A stretch of 33,899 nucleotides of DNA, from NCBI GenBank assembly GCA_031285085.1, contig JAITWW010000007.1, forward strand, positions 1 through 33,899, in the 5' to 3' direction. Positions 16,404 to 24,602 of the stretch are shown in pieces (position 1 is the stretch's first letter; each line of letters starts with the position of its first letter). The DNA comes from Candidatus Methanofilum arcanum. Lineage in GTDB: Archaea; Halobacteriota; Methanomicrobia; Methanomicrobiales; Methanospirillaceae. The notes beneath the pieces were generated by a model. It saw only the letters and a program-made list of their open reading frames with translations, was not told where the DNA came from and made no database searches. The position numbers and the translations under genes were made by a program.

Positions 16404-17573
16404 ATGGTGAAAGTACGTGTACATATTGAACCAACCGTCATAAATTGGGTTATTGGAGCTATTGCACACGATAAAGTACCTTCTGATGTTGTTGCTACTC
16501 TCGAAAAATGGAGAGAGGGTACTGTTCAGCCAACTTTTAGCCAAGTCGAGGATCTAAGCAATAGAATTCACATCCCCTTTGGGTACTTTTTTTTGAATTC
16601 CCCTCCAAAAGAAGAACTACCAATCTTAGAATACCGCACAGTTGACAGCAGCAAAGCAGAGATCCCCAGCCGCGAGCTTGTTGACACAATACACTATGCC
16701 GAAAATATACAACATTGGATGCGAAATCATGTAATCAGCAGTGGAATGCCTAAACTCCATTTTGTTGGCACCGGCAAAAACATACATTCTACGATCGAGT
16801 TTGCTGATAGGTTTCGAAAAGATATAGATTTAAAAACCGATTGGTACTCTGATTGTGCAAATGCAGCAAATTGTTTTACGTATCTAAGAAAGAGATTAGG
16901 AGACATTGGCATTCTCATTCTGATGAATGGCATTGTTGGTAACAACACTCATCGAAAATTGGATATTGATGAGTTTAGAGCTTTTACTCTTATTGATGAT
17001 TATGCTCCCCTCATCTTTTTGAACGGAAATGATTCTGATGGGGCTCGGTTGTTTTCCCTTGTCCACGAAGCAGTACACATTTGGTTGGGTGTTGCTAGTT
17101 TTTACCATGAAAGAGATGACAACGCTACGAGCACAAGCGATGTCGAACAATTCTGTAATGCGGTTACTGCTGAGATATTGGTTCCAAATCACATATTTAG
17201 AGATAAATGGAATAAATGTGGTCAAGAACTAGCTAAAGTGGATATAGTAGAAAAATTGGCAATTTTTTTTAGATGCAGTGGTACTGTTATTGCCAGACGT
17301 GCAAAAGACAATAACTATATAAACGCTGTTCAATATCAAGAGATCGCAGCTCTAGCCATAAATAGCTACAATAAACAAAAGGAGAAGCAGAAAGGCGGTG
17401 GAGGGGACTTTTATCGCACATCTATTTCTCGTCTAGACCCTCGATTTTTATTTGCATTAGACAACAGCATCAAGGAAGGAAAGACACAGTACACTGATGC
17501 TTATAGACTCACAAATCTTAATAGAACTTCTTTTGACAAGATATTAGAGCGAGTGAAAGGGATTAGTCAATGA
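16404..17573 (+). CDS. ImmA/IrrE-type zinc metallopeptidase with N-terminal HTH-like region (probable antitoxin)
   Basis: A 389-aa protein of the COG2856 type. Residues about 10-70 form an Xre-like helical region (TLEKWREGTVQPTFSQVEDL) and a linker that is typical of the family. The peptidase motif HEAVH has H221, E222 and H225, with the distal E/N/A helix EQFCNAVTAEILVP. GGAGGT lies 6 nt before the ATG. The stop overlaps the next start by 4 nt (ATGA), so the metallopeptidase and the PIN protein are made together. Pairing of COG2856 proteins with PIN-like toxins is a known toxin-antitoxin arrangement; the antitoxin label here is inferred from that. Confidence 0.82.
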   Translation: MVKVRVHIEPTVINWVIGAIAHDKVPSDVVATLEKWREGTVQPTFSQVEDLSNRIHIPFGYFFLNSPPKEELPILEYRTVDSSKAEIPSRELVDTIHYAENIQHWMRNHVISSGMPKLHFVGTGKNIHSTIEFADRFRKDIDLKTDWYSDCANAANCFTYLRKRLGDIGILILMNGIVGNNTHRKLDIDEFRAFTLIDDYAPLIFLNGNDSDGARLFSLVHEAVHIWLGVASFYHERDDNATSTSDVEQFCNAVTAEILVPNHIFRDKWNKCGQELAKVDIVEKLAIFFRCSGTVIARRAKDNNYINAVQYQEIAALAINSYNKQKEKQKGGGGDFYRTSISRLDPRFLFALDNSIKEGKTQYTDAYRLTNLNRTSFDKILERVKGISQ

Positions 17574-18109
17574 GTTTTGAGGGAAATAGGTTTCTCATTG
17601 ATACGAACTGTTTCATTGATCCATTCAAAAAATATTACTTTTTTGATTTGGTTCCCACATTTTGGCAAAGGATGGAGGAGGCAATTATCTTTGGCCACGT
17701 GATATTGTTAGATCTCGTAAAAAACGAAATTTTAAAGGGGCAGAAGGAAAAAGAAAAGAAAGATGAACTTACCATGTGGGTGGAGAGATTTGGCAATGAT
17801 CTCATTTTGAGCCGCAAAAATCCAGAAATAATGGATATGTACTTGAAGGTACTGGATTATATACAGAACTGCGATCTATACAAATCAAGTGCTCTCACTG
17901 AGTGGTCAAAGAAAGATGTTGCAGATGGATGGCTTATTGCTGCTGCATGTGTTGGTGAATATACAATCACTACGTTCGAAGAACGAAATAATGGCTTAAA
18001 TCCTCAGTATCCTTCTCCAGAGGCGAAGATTCCAAATATATGTGAACATTTCTCAGTGGAATGTGTAGATCTATTTGCTATGATGCGAAGACTACATTTC
18101 AGATTATAG
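17570..18109 (+). CDS. DUF4411 PIN-domain protein (probable RNase toxin)
   Basis: A 179-aa PIN-fold protein. The acidic metal-binding residues are visible: D in FLIDTNCFIDP near residue 11, E in LVKNEILKG near 50, D in KKDVADGWLIAAA near 118, and the acidic TTFEERN segment. The family features FDLVPTFW and KIPNICEHFSVECVDLF match DUF4411. PIN toxins cleave RNA, often tRNA or rRNA. It overlaps the ImmA/IrrE gene by ATGA. Its codon use is more A/T-rich than the ribosomal genes, in keeping with a mobile accessory module. Confidence 0.82.
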   Translation: MSFEGNRFLIDTNCFIDPFKKYYFFDLVPTFWQRMEEAIIFGHVILLDLVKNEILKGQKEKEKKDELTMWVERFGNDLILSRKNPEIMDMYLKVLDYIQNCDLYKSSALTEWSKKDVADGWLIAAACVGEYTITTFEERNNGLNPQYPSPEAKIPNICEHFSVECVDLFAMMRRLHFRL

Positions 18110-18232
18110 GTACTGCTTTTTTCGCCTATAAACTCCAGTGCACATGCGTGTTCGCACATTATGGTGTCCACAGGCGTATGGGGTGGCTTACCTGTGCGTT
18201 GAGATCATTTCGGTTTGAAACAAAAACGAGAC
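18110..18232. other. Non-coding gap after the PIN gene with small inverted repeats
   Basis: A T6 run lies 8 nt after the PIN stop (possible terminator). TGCG-TGTT-CGCA makes a 4-bp hairpin near 18146, and CACAGG/CCTGTG (about 18168-18196) can form a 6-bp stem. CCTATAAAC near 18125-18133 could be a TATA box. I see no gene here. Confidence 0.3.
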
Positions 18233-18379
18233 ATGCTCATGGTTTCTCCATTTAAAGAAATAACAGAAGAACCACACCAAACTGCAAGGGAAAGGATAGG
18301 AATAGATGATGTGTTTAAATGTGGGAAAGGAGTCGTCAAGCTTTGCACATTACGCAAATGTACACGAACTCTTTTTTGA
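18233..18379 (+). CDS. Possible small protein, 48 aa
   Basis: The frame starts MLMVSPFKEITEEPHQTARE and ends CTLRKCTRTLF. It has three cysteines in a C-x8-C-x4-C layout near the C-terminus and a charged, protein-like composition. An internal ATG at 18239 is an alternative start, and a TTG further upstream is in frame. No ribosome site is obvious, and a leaderless mRNA cannot be ruled out. The stop codon lies inside a perfect T/A palindrome that could be its terminator. I do not recognise the protein and it may be a chance frame. Confidence 0.3.
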   Translation: MLMVSPFKEITEEPHQTARERIGIDDVFKCGKGVVKLCTLRKCTRTLF

Positions 18380-18388
18380 AAAAAAGAG
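18369..18388 (+). terminator. CTCTTTTTT/AAAAAAGAG palindrome
   Basis: A 9-bp inverted repeat with almost no loop. The T6 run would itself stop archaeal RNA polymerase. It overlaps the stop codon of the possible 48-aa ORF and separates the accessory region from the ribosomal operon. Confidence 0.45.
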
Positions 18389-18438
18389 AACTGATACCCC
18401 TCACACCCTCTCCTTTTTCCCCCACATAGATCGATGTA

Positions 18439-18446
18439 TTTATAAC
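18439..18446 (+). promoter_or_regulatory. TATA box upstream of the ribosomal operon / structured RNA
   Basis: TTTATAAC is the best TATA element in the gap before rpl3. It predicts transcription from about 18466, which is the first base of the first hairpin of the structured segment. It therefore serves either a leader of about 330 nt for rpl3 or a separate small RNA. Confidence 0.55.
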
Positions 18447-18465
18447 TACCTTCTACGAATAATAA

Positions 18466-18718
18466 AGAGCCATGATCGAGCCGGAGCGGCTCTGATCTGC
18501 TAGTGAACGAAAAGACGTTCTTGGAGATGAATTCTCTCTGTGAGCAGAACTCATCGGGCTGAAAAAGTGGGATGTGAACGGGAAAGGGCCTCAATTCATG
18601 CACAAAGCTGCTGAAATGCCCGTCGTCAGGAGAGACGAAAACCCAAATGAAATCACAATCTCTTATGCGAGACCAGGGTAACCAGCGATATTACTGAAAT
18701 AATCAGCATAGCGCCTGG
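18466..18718 (+). ncRNA. Structured RNA segment before rpl3 (leader or independent RNA)
   Basis: Complementary segments follow one another with little sequence between them. These are AGAGCC/GGCTCT (18466/18488, competing with an inner GAGCC at 18478); a three-way junction closed by TCTGCT/AGCAGA (18496/18543) holding GAACG-AAAAGA-CGTTC and GGAGA/TCTCT; a long arm ACGGG/CCCGT (18578/18619) with an inner TTCA..TGAA stem; CGTC-AGGAGA-GACG (18624-18637); and CCAGG/CCTGG (18673/18714). No convincing plus-strand ORF covers it. Universal RNase P or SRP RNA motifs are absent. It could be an autoregulatory leader of the uL3/uL4 genes or a free RNA. Pairings were found by eye and are unproven. Confidence 0.4.
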
Positions 18719-18796
18719 CATCTAAATCTCTTTACCGTCAATTGCGCGAATCTCCTCGCCTTGACATCGTACAGAAACAGAAGGAAGATATAACAC

Positions 18797-19810
18797 ATGC
18801 CGAGAATACACAGACCACGCATGGGGTCACTGGCATACAGTCCACGCAAAAGGTCTAAAAGCCAGGTCCCAAAGTATCATGCATGGCCCTCATATGAAGG
18901 AGAACCTTCAATACAAGGCTTTGCAGGATACAAAGTTGGTATGACCCACCTCATCATGACAGATGATCATGCCAAGAGCCCAAACGAAGGCAAGGACGTC
19001 ATGGTCCCTGTCACCGTTATTGAGGTTCCAAGTATGAAAGTGGCAGCTGTTCGGGTATACCGGGCAGACACCTATGGGCGTCACCCCCTTACCGACATCT
19101 GGACTAACACCCTCGACTCTGAAATTTCACGTGCTTTAATCCCTCCCAAGAAGGATCAACGCACAGAAAGCGAAAAAACAGCACGTGAAGCATTAGAACT
19201 GGGAACCATCACAGACATCTACGTGCTTGCATACACCCGCCCCATTGTCCTCTCTGGAGTTCCTAAAAAAACCCCGGATCTCATGGAGATGCGTATCGCC
19301 GGTGGAAGCATCGAAGATCGATTCAACTATGCACTCTCTCTCCTTGGCACTGACGTCTCAGTACAAGACCTCTTCCAAATCGGTCAGTACACGGACATCA
19401 CCGCAGTTACCAAAGGAAAAGGTACACAAGGCCCCGTAAAACGCTGGGGAGTACATCTTCGAAAGCGCAAACACTCACGTGGTGGAAAAGAACGACACAT
19501 CGGAACACTTGGACCATGGGCTCCTCACCACGTTCGTTGGCAGGTTCCGATGATGGGTCAGCTTGGATATCAACAGCGCACCGAATTCAACAAACGCCTT
19601 CTCAAGATTGGCGACAATGGTGCTGAGATCACTCCAAAAGGTGGATTCCTCCATTATGGAGATGTAAGAAACCCATACATCCTCATCAAAGGCTCTATTC
19701 CAGGCCCTGCCAAGCGACTCGTTCGAATACGCCATGCAATGCGTATTGGAGATCATACGGTTCGTGAACCGGTAATCAGCTACATAAGCCAGGAAAGCAA
19801 GCAGGGATGA
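18797..19810 (+). CDS. rpl3: Ribosomal protein uL3
   Basis: A 337-aa archaeal-length uL3, an early-assembling 50S protein whose extension reaches the peptidyl-transferase centre. Recognised by [47 protein letters not shown] and the [11 protein letters not shown] end. GAAGGAAG lies about 11 nt before the ATG. It is the first gene of the S10-type cluster, behind a 687-nt gap. Codons are strongly C-ending (ATC, CTC, AAC), as expected for high expression. Confidence 0.97.
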   Translation: MPRIHRPRMGSLAYSPRKRSKSQVPKYHAWPSYEGEPSIQGFAGYKVGMTHLIMTDDHAKSPNEGKDVMVPVTVIEVPSMKVAAVRVYRADTYGRHPLTDIWTNTLDSEISRALIPPKKDQRTESEKTAREALELGTITDIYVLAYTRPIVLSGVPKKTPDLMEMRIAGGSIEDRFNYALSLLGTDVSVQDLFQIGQYTDITAVTKGKGTQGPVKRWGVHLRKRKHSRGGKERHIGTLGPWAPHHVRWQVPMMGQLGYQQRTEFNKRLLKIGDNGAEITPKGGFLHYGDVRNPYILIKGSIPGPAKRLVRIRHAMRIGDHTVREPVISYISQESKQG

Positions 19811-19815
19811 TCTGA

Positions 19816-20568
19816 ATGAAAGCACAAGTATTATCACTGAGTGGGCAGATCATTCGAGAAATTGATCTTCCATCACAATTTGACACTGCATTCCGCCCAG
19901 ACCTCATTAAAAAAGCAGTCATCGCTCTTCAGAGCCTTCGCTACCAACCACATGGAGCAAACCCATTTGCAGGAATTACTGCATCAGCAGTAGGGTGGGG
20001 AAGTGGAAGAGGTGCTTCACATGTCCCTCGTCTCAAAAACAGCTCTCGTGCTGCAAAAGTCCCTCAGGCAAAAGGAGGCCGTGCTGCTCACCCTCCAAAA
20101 GTTGCGAAGATACTCATTCGCTCCATCAACAAAAAGGAAAAGCGAAAAGCACTCAACTCAGCCATCGCTGCAACTGCAAATGAAGAGATCGTCCGTTCCC
20201 GTGGCCACCAATTCATCGGAACAGTACCATTCATCCTCTCAAATGAGTTTGAAAACCTCAACCAGACTCGTGAAGTCGTAGCCTGCCTCAAAGCAATTGG
20301 AGTCTATGCTGACATCGAAAGATCTGCACGCAGCCACAAAGTCAAACCAGGCCGTGGAAAAATGCGTGGTCGACGATACAAACAGCGAAAAAGCCTCCTT
20401 ATTGTTACAGGATCAGATCCCCTTCGAGCGGCACGAAACCTTGCAGGTGTAGATGTCTGCTCAATTGCGAGCCTCAATGTCGAATACCTCGCACCAGGGA
20501 CACATGCCTCACGCCTCACGATCTGGACCGAAAATGCCATCACAAAACTCGCGGAGCGTGATCTGTAA
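19816..20568 (+). CDS. rpl4: Ribosomal protein uL4 (L1e)
   Basis: A 250-aa archaeal uL4 whose long loop lines the exit tunnel. Signatures are GRGASHVPRLKNSSRAAKVP (tunnel loop) and GRGKMRGRRYKQRKS. In bacteria L4 represses its own operon through the S10 leader, which makes the structured segment before rpl3 interesting, although no archaeal equivalent can be claimed from this sequence. It starts 5 nt after uL3 and its stop overlaps the uL23 start (TAATG). Confidence 0.97.
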   Translation: MKAQVLSLSGQIIREIDLPSQFDTAFRPDLIKKAVIALQSLRYQPHGANPFAGITASAVGWGSGRGASHVPRLKNSSRAAKVPQAKGGRAAHPPKVAKILIRSINKKEKRKALNSAIAATANEEIVRSRGHQFIGTVPFILSNEFENLNQTREVVACLKAIGVYADIERSARSHKVKPGRGKMRGRRYKQRKSLLIVTGSDPLRAARNLAGVDVCSIASLNVEYLAPGTHASRLTIWTENAITKLAERDL

Positions 20569-20822
20569 TGGAGATACTCATCTACCCCTACGCTACAGAA
20601 AAAGCAACAACACGTATTGTAGAAACATTTGGCCAACTCCAGTTCATCGTTGTCAAAGAAGCTACAAAGACGCAGATAAAAGGTGCAATTGAAAAAGCGT
20701 ATGGCTATGAAGTCACGAAGGTTCAGACCGCAATGACAAACAAGGGCACGAAAAAAGCAACCATCTCCTTTGAAAATCCAAAGGCCGCTGAAGAGATTCT
20801 CAGCAGACTTGGTATAATGTAG
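20568..20822 (+). CDS. rpl23: Ribosomal protein uL23
   Basis: An 84-aa protein at the tunnel exit, the docking site for SRP and other exit-site factors. Typical IYPYATEKATTRI start and QTAMTNKGTKKATISF core. The start overlaps the uL4 stop by one base, so translation is coupled. Confidence 0.96.
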   Translation: MEILIYPYATEKATTRIVETFGQLQFIVVKEATKTQIKGAIEKAYGYEVTKVQTAMTNKGTKKATISFENPKAAEEILSRLGIM

Positions 20823-20829
20823 GTGTAAC

Positions 20830-21540
20830 ATGGCCCATCGAATTACAACTCAAAGCCGTGGAAAAGGAGGCCCAACCTACCGGGCACCATCCCACCGATA
20901 TAAAGCTGCACTCAAGCACATTAAAACAGGTGATGCAATCATAAGCGGTGTCATCATTGACATCGAACATGACCCTGCCCGCCATGCACCAATCGCCCTC
21001 GTCAAGATCGAGACCGGTGAAAAAGTCTATGTCCTTGCAACTGAAGGAATGGCTGTTGGAGCTACTCTTACCTGGGGTCCAAAAGGCGAGATTCGCAGCG
21101 GAAACACCATGGCTCTTTCTGAAATCCCTGCCGGACTGTATGTCTGCAATATCGAAGCACGCCCATTAGATGGTGGTAAATTCGTACGTGCAAGTGGCGT
21201 TCAGGCAATGGTAACTGACCACACCGCAACACGCGTTGCCGTTCGCATGCCAAGCGGAAGAACCAAATGGTTCCATGCAGATTGTCGTGCTACCATTGGC
21301 GTCGTTTCTGGCGGTGGACGCAGTGAAAAACCATTTTGCAAGGCTGGAAAGAAATATCATAAAATGAAAAATACTGCCAGCAACTGGCCACGTGTCCGTG
21401 GTATGGCAATGAACGTCATTGACCACCCATTCGGTGGTGGAGGACATCAGCACACTGGTCGTCCAAAAACTGTCAGCCGAGGAACCTCACCAGGTCGAAA
21501 AGTTGGACACATTGCTGCAAGACGCACTGGAAGGAAGTGA
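20830..21540 (+). CDS. rpl2: Ribosomal protein uL2
   Basis: A 236-aa protein required for subunit joining and peptidyl transfer. It has the archaeal-type N-terminus RGKGGPTYRAPSHRYK and the conserved C-terminal block NVIDHPFGGGGHQHTGRP, which contains the functionally important histidine. GTGTAAC precedes the ATG, and the gap to uL23 is 7 nt. Confidence 0.97.
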   Translation: MAHRITTQSRGKGGPTYRAPSHRYKAALKHIKTGDAIISGVIIDIEHDPARHAPIALVKIETGEKVYVLATEGMAVGATLTWGPKGEIRSGNTMALSEIPAGLYVCNIEARPLDGGKFVRASGVQAMVTDHTATRVAVRMPSGRTKWFHADCRATIGVVSGGGRSEKPFCKAGKKYHKMKNTASNWPRVRGMAMNVIDHPFGGGGHQHTGRPKTVSRGTSPGRKVGHIAARRTGRK

Positions 21541-21545
21541 TCTGA

Positions 21546-21962
21546 ATGGCAAAGAAAATACAGAAGAGACTCCCACGACGAAAGGAGGAATTTACCTATC
21601 ATGGCTATAAGATCGACGAACTCAAGACAATGACACTTGAGGAGCTCCTTCCTATCATGCCAGCACGCCCTCGCCGAAAAGTGAAAAGAGGATGGAGAGA
21701 AATTGAAGAAAAATTCCTCGCTGATATCCGTGGTGGTCCAGAAAAGCGTGTTCGTACTCACCTTCGCGACATGATCATACTACCTGAAATGATTGGCCGC
21801 GAGATCGAGATCTACAATGGAAAAGACTTCGTAAAAGTTGAGCTTCAACCAGAAGCTGTCTTTCACTATCTCGGTGAATTTTCACCCACCCGTCGCAAAG
21901 TCTCTCACGGTTCTGCTGGTATTGGTGCAACGAGATCAAGTAAATTCGTACCTCTGAAGTGA
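21546..21962 (+). CDS. rps19: Ribosomal protein uS19
   Basis: A 138-aa archaeal uS19 (eukaryotic S15 type) with a longer N-terminus than bacteria. Conserved blocks are [30 protein letters not shown] and [20 protein letters not shown]. It sits in the head of the 30S near the A-site finger. ATG follows a GTGATCTGA junction 5 nt after uL2. Confidence 0.97.
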   Translation: MAKKIQKRLPRRKEEFTYHGYKIDELKTMTLEELLPIMPARPRRKVKRGWREIEEKFLADIRGGPEKRVRTHLRDMIILPEMIGREIEIYNGKDFVKVELQPEAVFHYLGEFSPTRRKVSHGSAGIGATRSSKFVPLK

Positions 21963-21967
21963 TTATC

Positions 21968-22432
21968 ATGGCACGCATTAACTATTCAAATGATCTTAAA
22001 GGAGCTCAATTCGCCCGAGGTATCATGAGTGAGGCTCCAATATCTCCAAAACATGCAATCGAGATTGCTAGGTTTATAAAAGGTATGAACCTCATTGATG
22101 CTGAACAGTATCTCAATAATGTTGTCGCTCTCAAAAAACCCATCCCATTCAAACGCTTTAACAGAAATGTTGCGCACAAACGCGGACTAGACAAGTGGGA
22201 TGCAGGAAGATACCCTGAGAAAGCAGCTCGTGTCTATCTGAAGCTATTAAACAGTATAAAGAAAAATGCAGAGTATGATGGTCTTGATACTGACGAGCTC
22301 ATTATCGTTCACACCTCTGCAAACCGTGGAATGAGGAGACGTGGATTCATGCCCCGTGCCATGGGTCGAGCTACTGCAAAAGACCGTGAATCTGTAAATA
22401 TCGAAATAATTGTTGAGGAGAGTGAAGAATAA
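21968..22432 (+). CDS. rpl22: Ribosomal protein uL22
   Basis: A 154-aa archaeal uL22 (L17e type). It opens [18 protein letters not shown] and contains [15 protein letters not shown] and the tunnel hairpin region [18 protein letters not shown]. The ATG at 21968 is preferred to an in-frame GTG three codons earlier that overlaps the uS19 stop. It ends in acidic residues and overlaps uS3 (TAATG). Confidence 0.96.
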   Translation: MARINYSNDLKGAQFARGIMSEAPISPKHAIEIARFIKGMNLIDAEQYLNNVVALKKPIPFKRFNRNVAHKRGLDKWDAGRYPEKAARVYLKLLNSIKKNAEYDGLDTDELIIVHTSANRGMRRRGFMPRAMGRATAKDRESVNIEIIVEESEE

Positions 22433-23184
22433 TGGCAGTTGAGCGTAAATTTATCGCAGATGGTGTGAGAAAAATTCGCGTTGAAAAGCACCTTCTCAAA
22501 GAGCTCAAGCGTGCTGGATATGGAGGCATGGATCTTGTCCGAACCCCTCTTGGGACTCAGGTCACCATCTTTGCAGAAAAGCCAGGCATTGTCATTGGAA
22601 AAGCAGGAAAGGTTGTACGCCAACTGACCCAGGATCTCTCCTCTATCTATGGTGTTGAATCACCTCAGGTTGAGGTTCAGCAGGTTGAAAATCCAAACCT
22701 CAATGCACAGATCATGGCAGAACGTCTTGCCTCTGCAATCGAACGTGGTTGGTACTTCCGAAAAGCTGGAACCTCAACCCTTCGTCGTGTCATGGAGTCT
22801 GGAGCACTTGGTTGTGAAGTTGTTCTTTCCGGAAAACTGACAGGAGCACGTGGCCGTGTCCAAAAGTTTACAGAAGGATATGTCAAGCATGCTGGAGATC
22901 CAGTAAACACCATTGTTGATCATGGCTATGCTGTCGCCGTTAAAAAACTCGGTGTTATTGGCATTCAGGTTCGAATCATCCCACCAGGAGCTCATATCCC
23001 TGATCACTTTGAAATCACGGTTCCACCAGACAAAAAGATCTCAAAATCTGAGATTGACATGGTAAACAGTGAAAAAATAATAACTGACATCGAAGATGTG
23101 CTTGATGAGCAGTCTGATTACTATTCAGAGGAGGAGGCTTTTGATGCTGCACCTTATGAGAATACGTATGAGGAGGATATCTAA
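22432..23184 (+). CDS. rps3: Ribosomal protein uS3
   Basis: A 250-aa mRNA-entry-site protein. The type II KH domain (about residues 40-95) has [20 protein letters not shown], and the C-terminal domain carries [20 protein letters not shown] and [20 protein letters not shown]. The last 45 or so residues form a very acidic tail ([19 protein letters not shown]), longer than the core needs. It overlaps its neighbours by single bases at both ends. Confidence 0.96.
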   Translation: MAVERKFIADGVRKIRVEKHLLKELKRAGYGGMDLVRTPLGTQVTIFAEKPGIVIGKAGKVVRQLTQDLSSIYGVESPQVEVQQVENPNLNAQIMAERLASAIERGWYFRKAGTSTLRRVMESGALGCEVVLSGKLTGARGRVQKFTEGYVKHAGDPVNTIVDHGYAVAVKKLGVIGIQVRIIPPGAHIPDHFEITVPPDKKISKSEIDMVNSEKIITDIEDVLDEQSDYYSEEEAFDAAPYENTYEEDI

Positions 23185-23399
23185 TGGCAATCTATCGAGC
23201 AAAAGAAGTATCCCAGATGTCAGATACTGAAATTGTTGAAAACATTGACAAGCTCAGAACTGAGCTCATCGAGCAACGTGGGAAGGTCAGTGCTGGTGGT
23301 GCTCCAGACAACCCCGGACGCATCTGCCTTGTGAGAAGAACCATTGCACGAATGATGACTGAGCAGAACAAGCGAAAACAAGAAGAAAGCTCTGCATAA
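23184..23399 (+). CDS. rpl29: Ribosomal protein uL29
   Basis: A 71-aa helical-hairpin protein at the tunnel exit, with KLRTELIEQRGKVSAGG and PGRICLVRRTIARMMTEQ. One-base overlap with uS3. After it comes a 67-nt non-coding gap, where many archaeal clusters carry an eIF1/SUI1 gene; none is present here. Confidence 0.94.
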   Translation: MAIYRAKEVSQMSDTEIVENIDKLRTELIEQRGKVSAGGAPDNPGRICLVRRTIARMMTEQNKRKQEESSA

Positions 23400-23466
23400 C
23401 TTTTGTAGTGTCTTCTAAAAAGCAAAAAATCAGATATAGTCACTCCGACAGACAAAGGGAAAAAGC

Positions 23467-23775
23467 ATGATTACCGCACAAAATCTCATACACCATGAAT
23501 TTATCGGGCTTGAGATCGCGGTACTTGAAAGCAAAAATCCCTCTCTCATATCCATTTCTGGACGCATCATCGATGAAACAAAGCAGATGCTTGTAATACA
23601 ACCATTTGAACAATCAAGTTCTGAGAAAATGGTTGCAAAACAAGGATCTGTATTTCGATTCACCCTCCCAGATGGGGGATTAGTTGATGTGGATGGAGAT
23701 GCAATATGTACAGCACCCCATCGTCGAATTGGTATGAAAGGAGTCAAAAGCGGAGTTTCCTGTATTGGCTTATGA
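23467..23775 (+). CDS. rnp1: RNase P protein component 1 (Rpp29/Pop4)
   Basis: A 102-aa subunit of RNase P, which trims tRNA 5' leaders; Rnp1 pairs with Rnp4 (Rpp21) on the specificity domain of the RNA. The Sm-like barrel shows LIHHEFIGLEIAVLESK, ISGRIIDETKQMLVI and VDGDAICTAPHRRIGMKG. It is in its standard archaeal place between uL29 and uS17. An AAAGGGAAAAAG ribosome site lies just upstream. Confidence 0.93.
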   Translation: MITAQNLIHHEFIGLEIAVLESKNPSLISISGRIIDETKQMLVIQPFEQSSSEKMVAKQGSVFRFTLPDGGLVDVDGDAICTAPHRRIGMKGVKSGVSCIGL

Positions 23776-23793
23776 AAGATTTCGACACCTTTG

Positions 23794-23846
23794 GCATGAA
23801 AAAGCACGTAACCTCTGTTACACACCGTGGCATTATCATTTCATGC
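23794..23846 (+). promoter_or_regulatory. Long stem in the rnp1-rps17 gap
   Basis: GCATGAAA (23794-23801) and TTTCATGC (23839-23846) are perfect complements. They enclose CACG/CGTG (23805/23826) and TAAC-CTCT-GTTA (23809-23820), giving a three-tier stem in the 98-nt gap, which is large for this operon. A 19-codon frame (23796-23855, MKKHVTSVTHRG...) overlaps it. It could be a translational regulator of rps17, a processing site or a small RNA. Confidence 0.4.
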
Positions 23847-23873
23847 GGGGTTTGATTCAGGATAAGATTCATA

Positions 23874-24200
23874 ATGGCAAAAAATATTGGATTAAACGTC
23901 CCCACTCCAACAAAAGAGTGTGAGGACGCACAATGCCCGTTTCACGGCACTTTGCCTGTGCGCGGCCAGGTGATCACCGGCAAGGTCGTGAGCGATAAAA
24001 TGACAGGGACCGTTGTTGTTCGACGCGATTACCTGCATTTTGTACGCAAGTACAAGAGATATGAAAAACGTAGTTCAACGATTCATGCTCACAATCCTGC
24101 ATGCATGAATGCACGAACTGGAGATATGGTACGAATTGCTGAATGTCGTCCCCTCTCAAAGACGAAGAAATTCGTTATCGTGGAGGTGCAGGGAGCATGA
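23874..24200 (+). CDS. rps17: Ribosomal protein uS17
   Basis: A 108-aa archaeal uS17 (S11e type). Conserved [40 protein letters not shown] and [19 protein letters not shown]. It binds 16S rRNA helix 11. It is preceded by the only large gap inside the L29-S17 region besides that before rnp1, and overlaps uL14 by ATGA. Confidence 0.96.
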   Translation: MAKNIGLNVPTPTKECEDAQCPFHGTLPVRGQVITGKVVSDKMTGTVVVRRDYLHFVRKYKRYEKRSSTIHAHNPACMNARTGDMVRIAECRPLSKTKKFVIVEVQGA

Positions 24201-24595
24201 AGGCATTAGGCTCAAAGATCCCTCGTTCGATAAACACAGGAACACGTATGGTTTGCGCAGATAACACCGGCGCCAAAGTAGTGCAGGTTGTCTCTGTTTT
24301 TGGATATCACGGTGTTCGCCGCAGACAACCAAAGCTCGGACTTGGTGACCTTGCAACAGTCAGCGTGAAAAAAGGTACTCCAGACATGCGCCGCAAACTT
24401 CTTCGTGCTGTCGTCATTCGCCAGCGCAAAGAGTTTCGCCGACCAAGTGGACTTCGTGTCTCTTTTGAAGATAATGCAGTCGTCATTCTTGACGACAGAA
24501 ATGAACCTCGTGGAACTGACATCAAAGGCCCAGTTGCACGAGAGGTTGCAGTTCGATATCCACGTATCGGATCCATGGCAACAACAATTGTGTAG
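24197..24595 (+). CDS. rpl14: Ribosomal protein uL14
   Basis: A 132-aa protein that contacts 16S rRNA in an intersubunit bridge. [20 protein letters not shown] and [20 protein letters not shown] are diagnostic. The ATG at 24197 follows GGAGGTG and overlaps the uS17 stop by 4 nt; a longer frame from 24143 would lie inside uS17 and lacks family support. Confidence 0.96.
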   Translation: MKALGSKIPRSINTGTRMVCADNTGAKVVQVVSVFGYHGVRRRQPKLGLGDLATVSVKKGTPDMRRKLLRAVVIRQRKEFRRPSGLRVSFEDNAVVILDDRNEPRGTDIKGPVAREVAVRYPRIGSMATTIV

Positions 24596-24602
24596 GTGAA
24601 CA

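Noticed and set aside
16290-16544. 84-codon minus-strand frame at the ImmA/IrrE start
   Set aside because: It overlaps the start of a well-supported gene on the other strand and its own promoter region; no recognised motif.
14530-18380. Integrative element using tRNA-Pro as attachment site
   Set aside because: No second copy of the tRNA 3' end was seen at the far side of the accessory region and no integrase gene is present; nth lies between the tRNA and the foreign genes.
18205-18603. 132-codon minus-strand frame before rpl3
   Set aside because: It runs antisense through the structured segment and the possible 48-aa ORF, has no protein-like domain, and its composition looks like chance translation.
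18466-18718. RNase P RNA or SRP RNA as identity of the structured segment
   Set aside because: The universally conserved blocks (RNase P GAGGAAAGUC and ACAGAA-type; SRP GGUCCGGAAGG-type loop) are not present.
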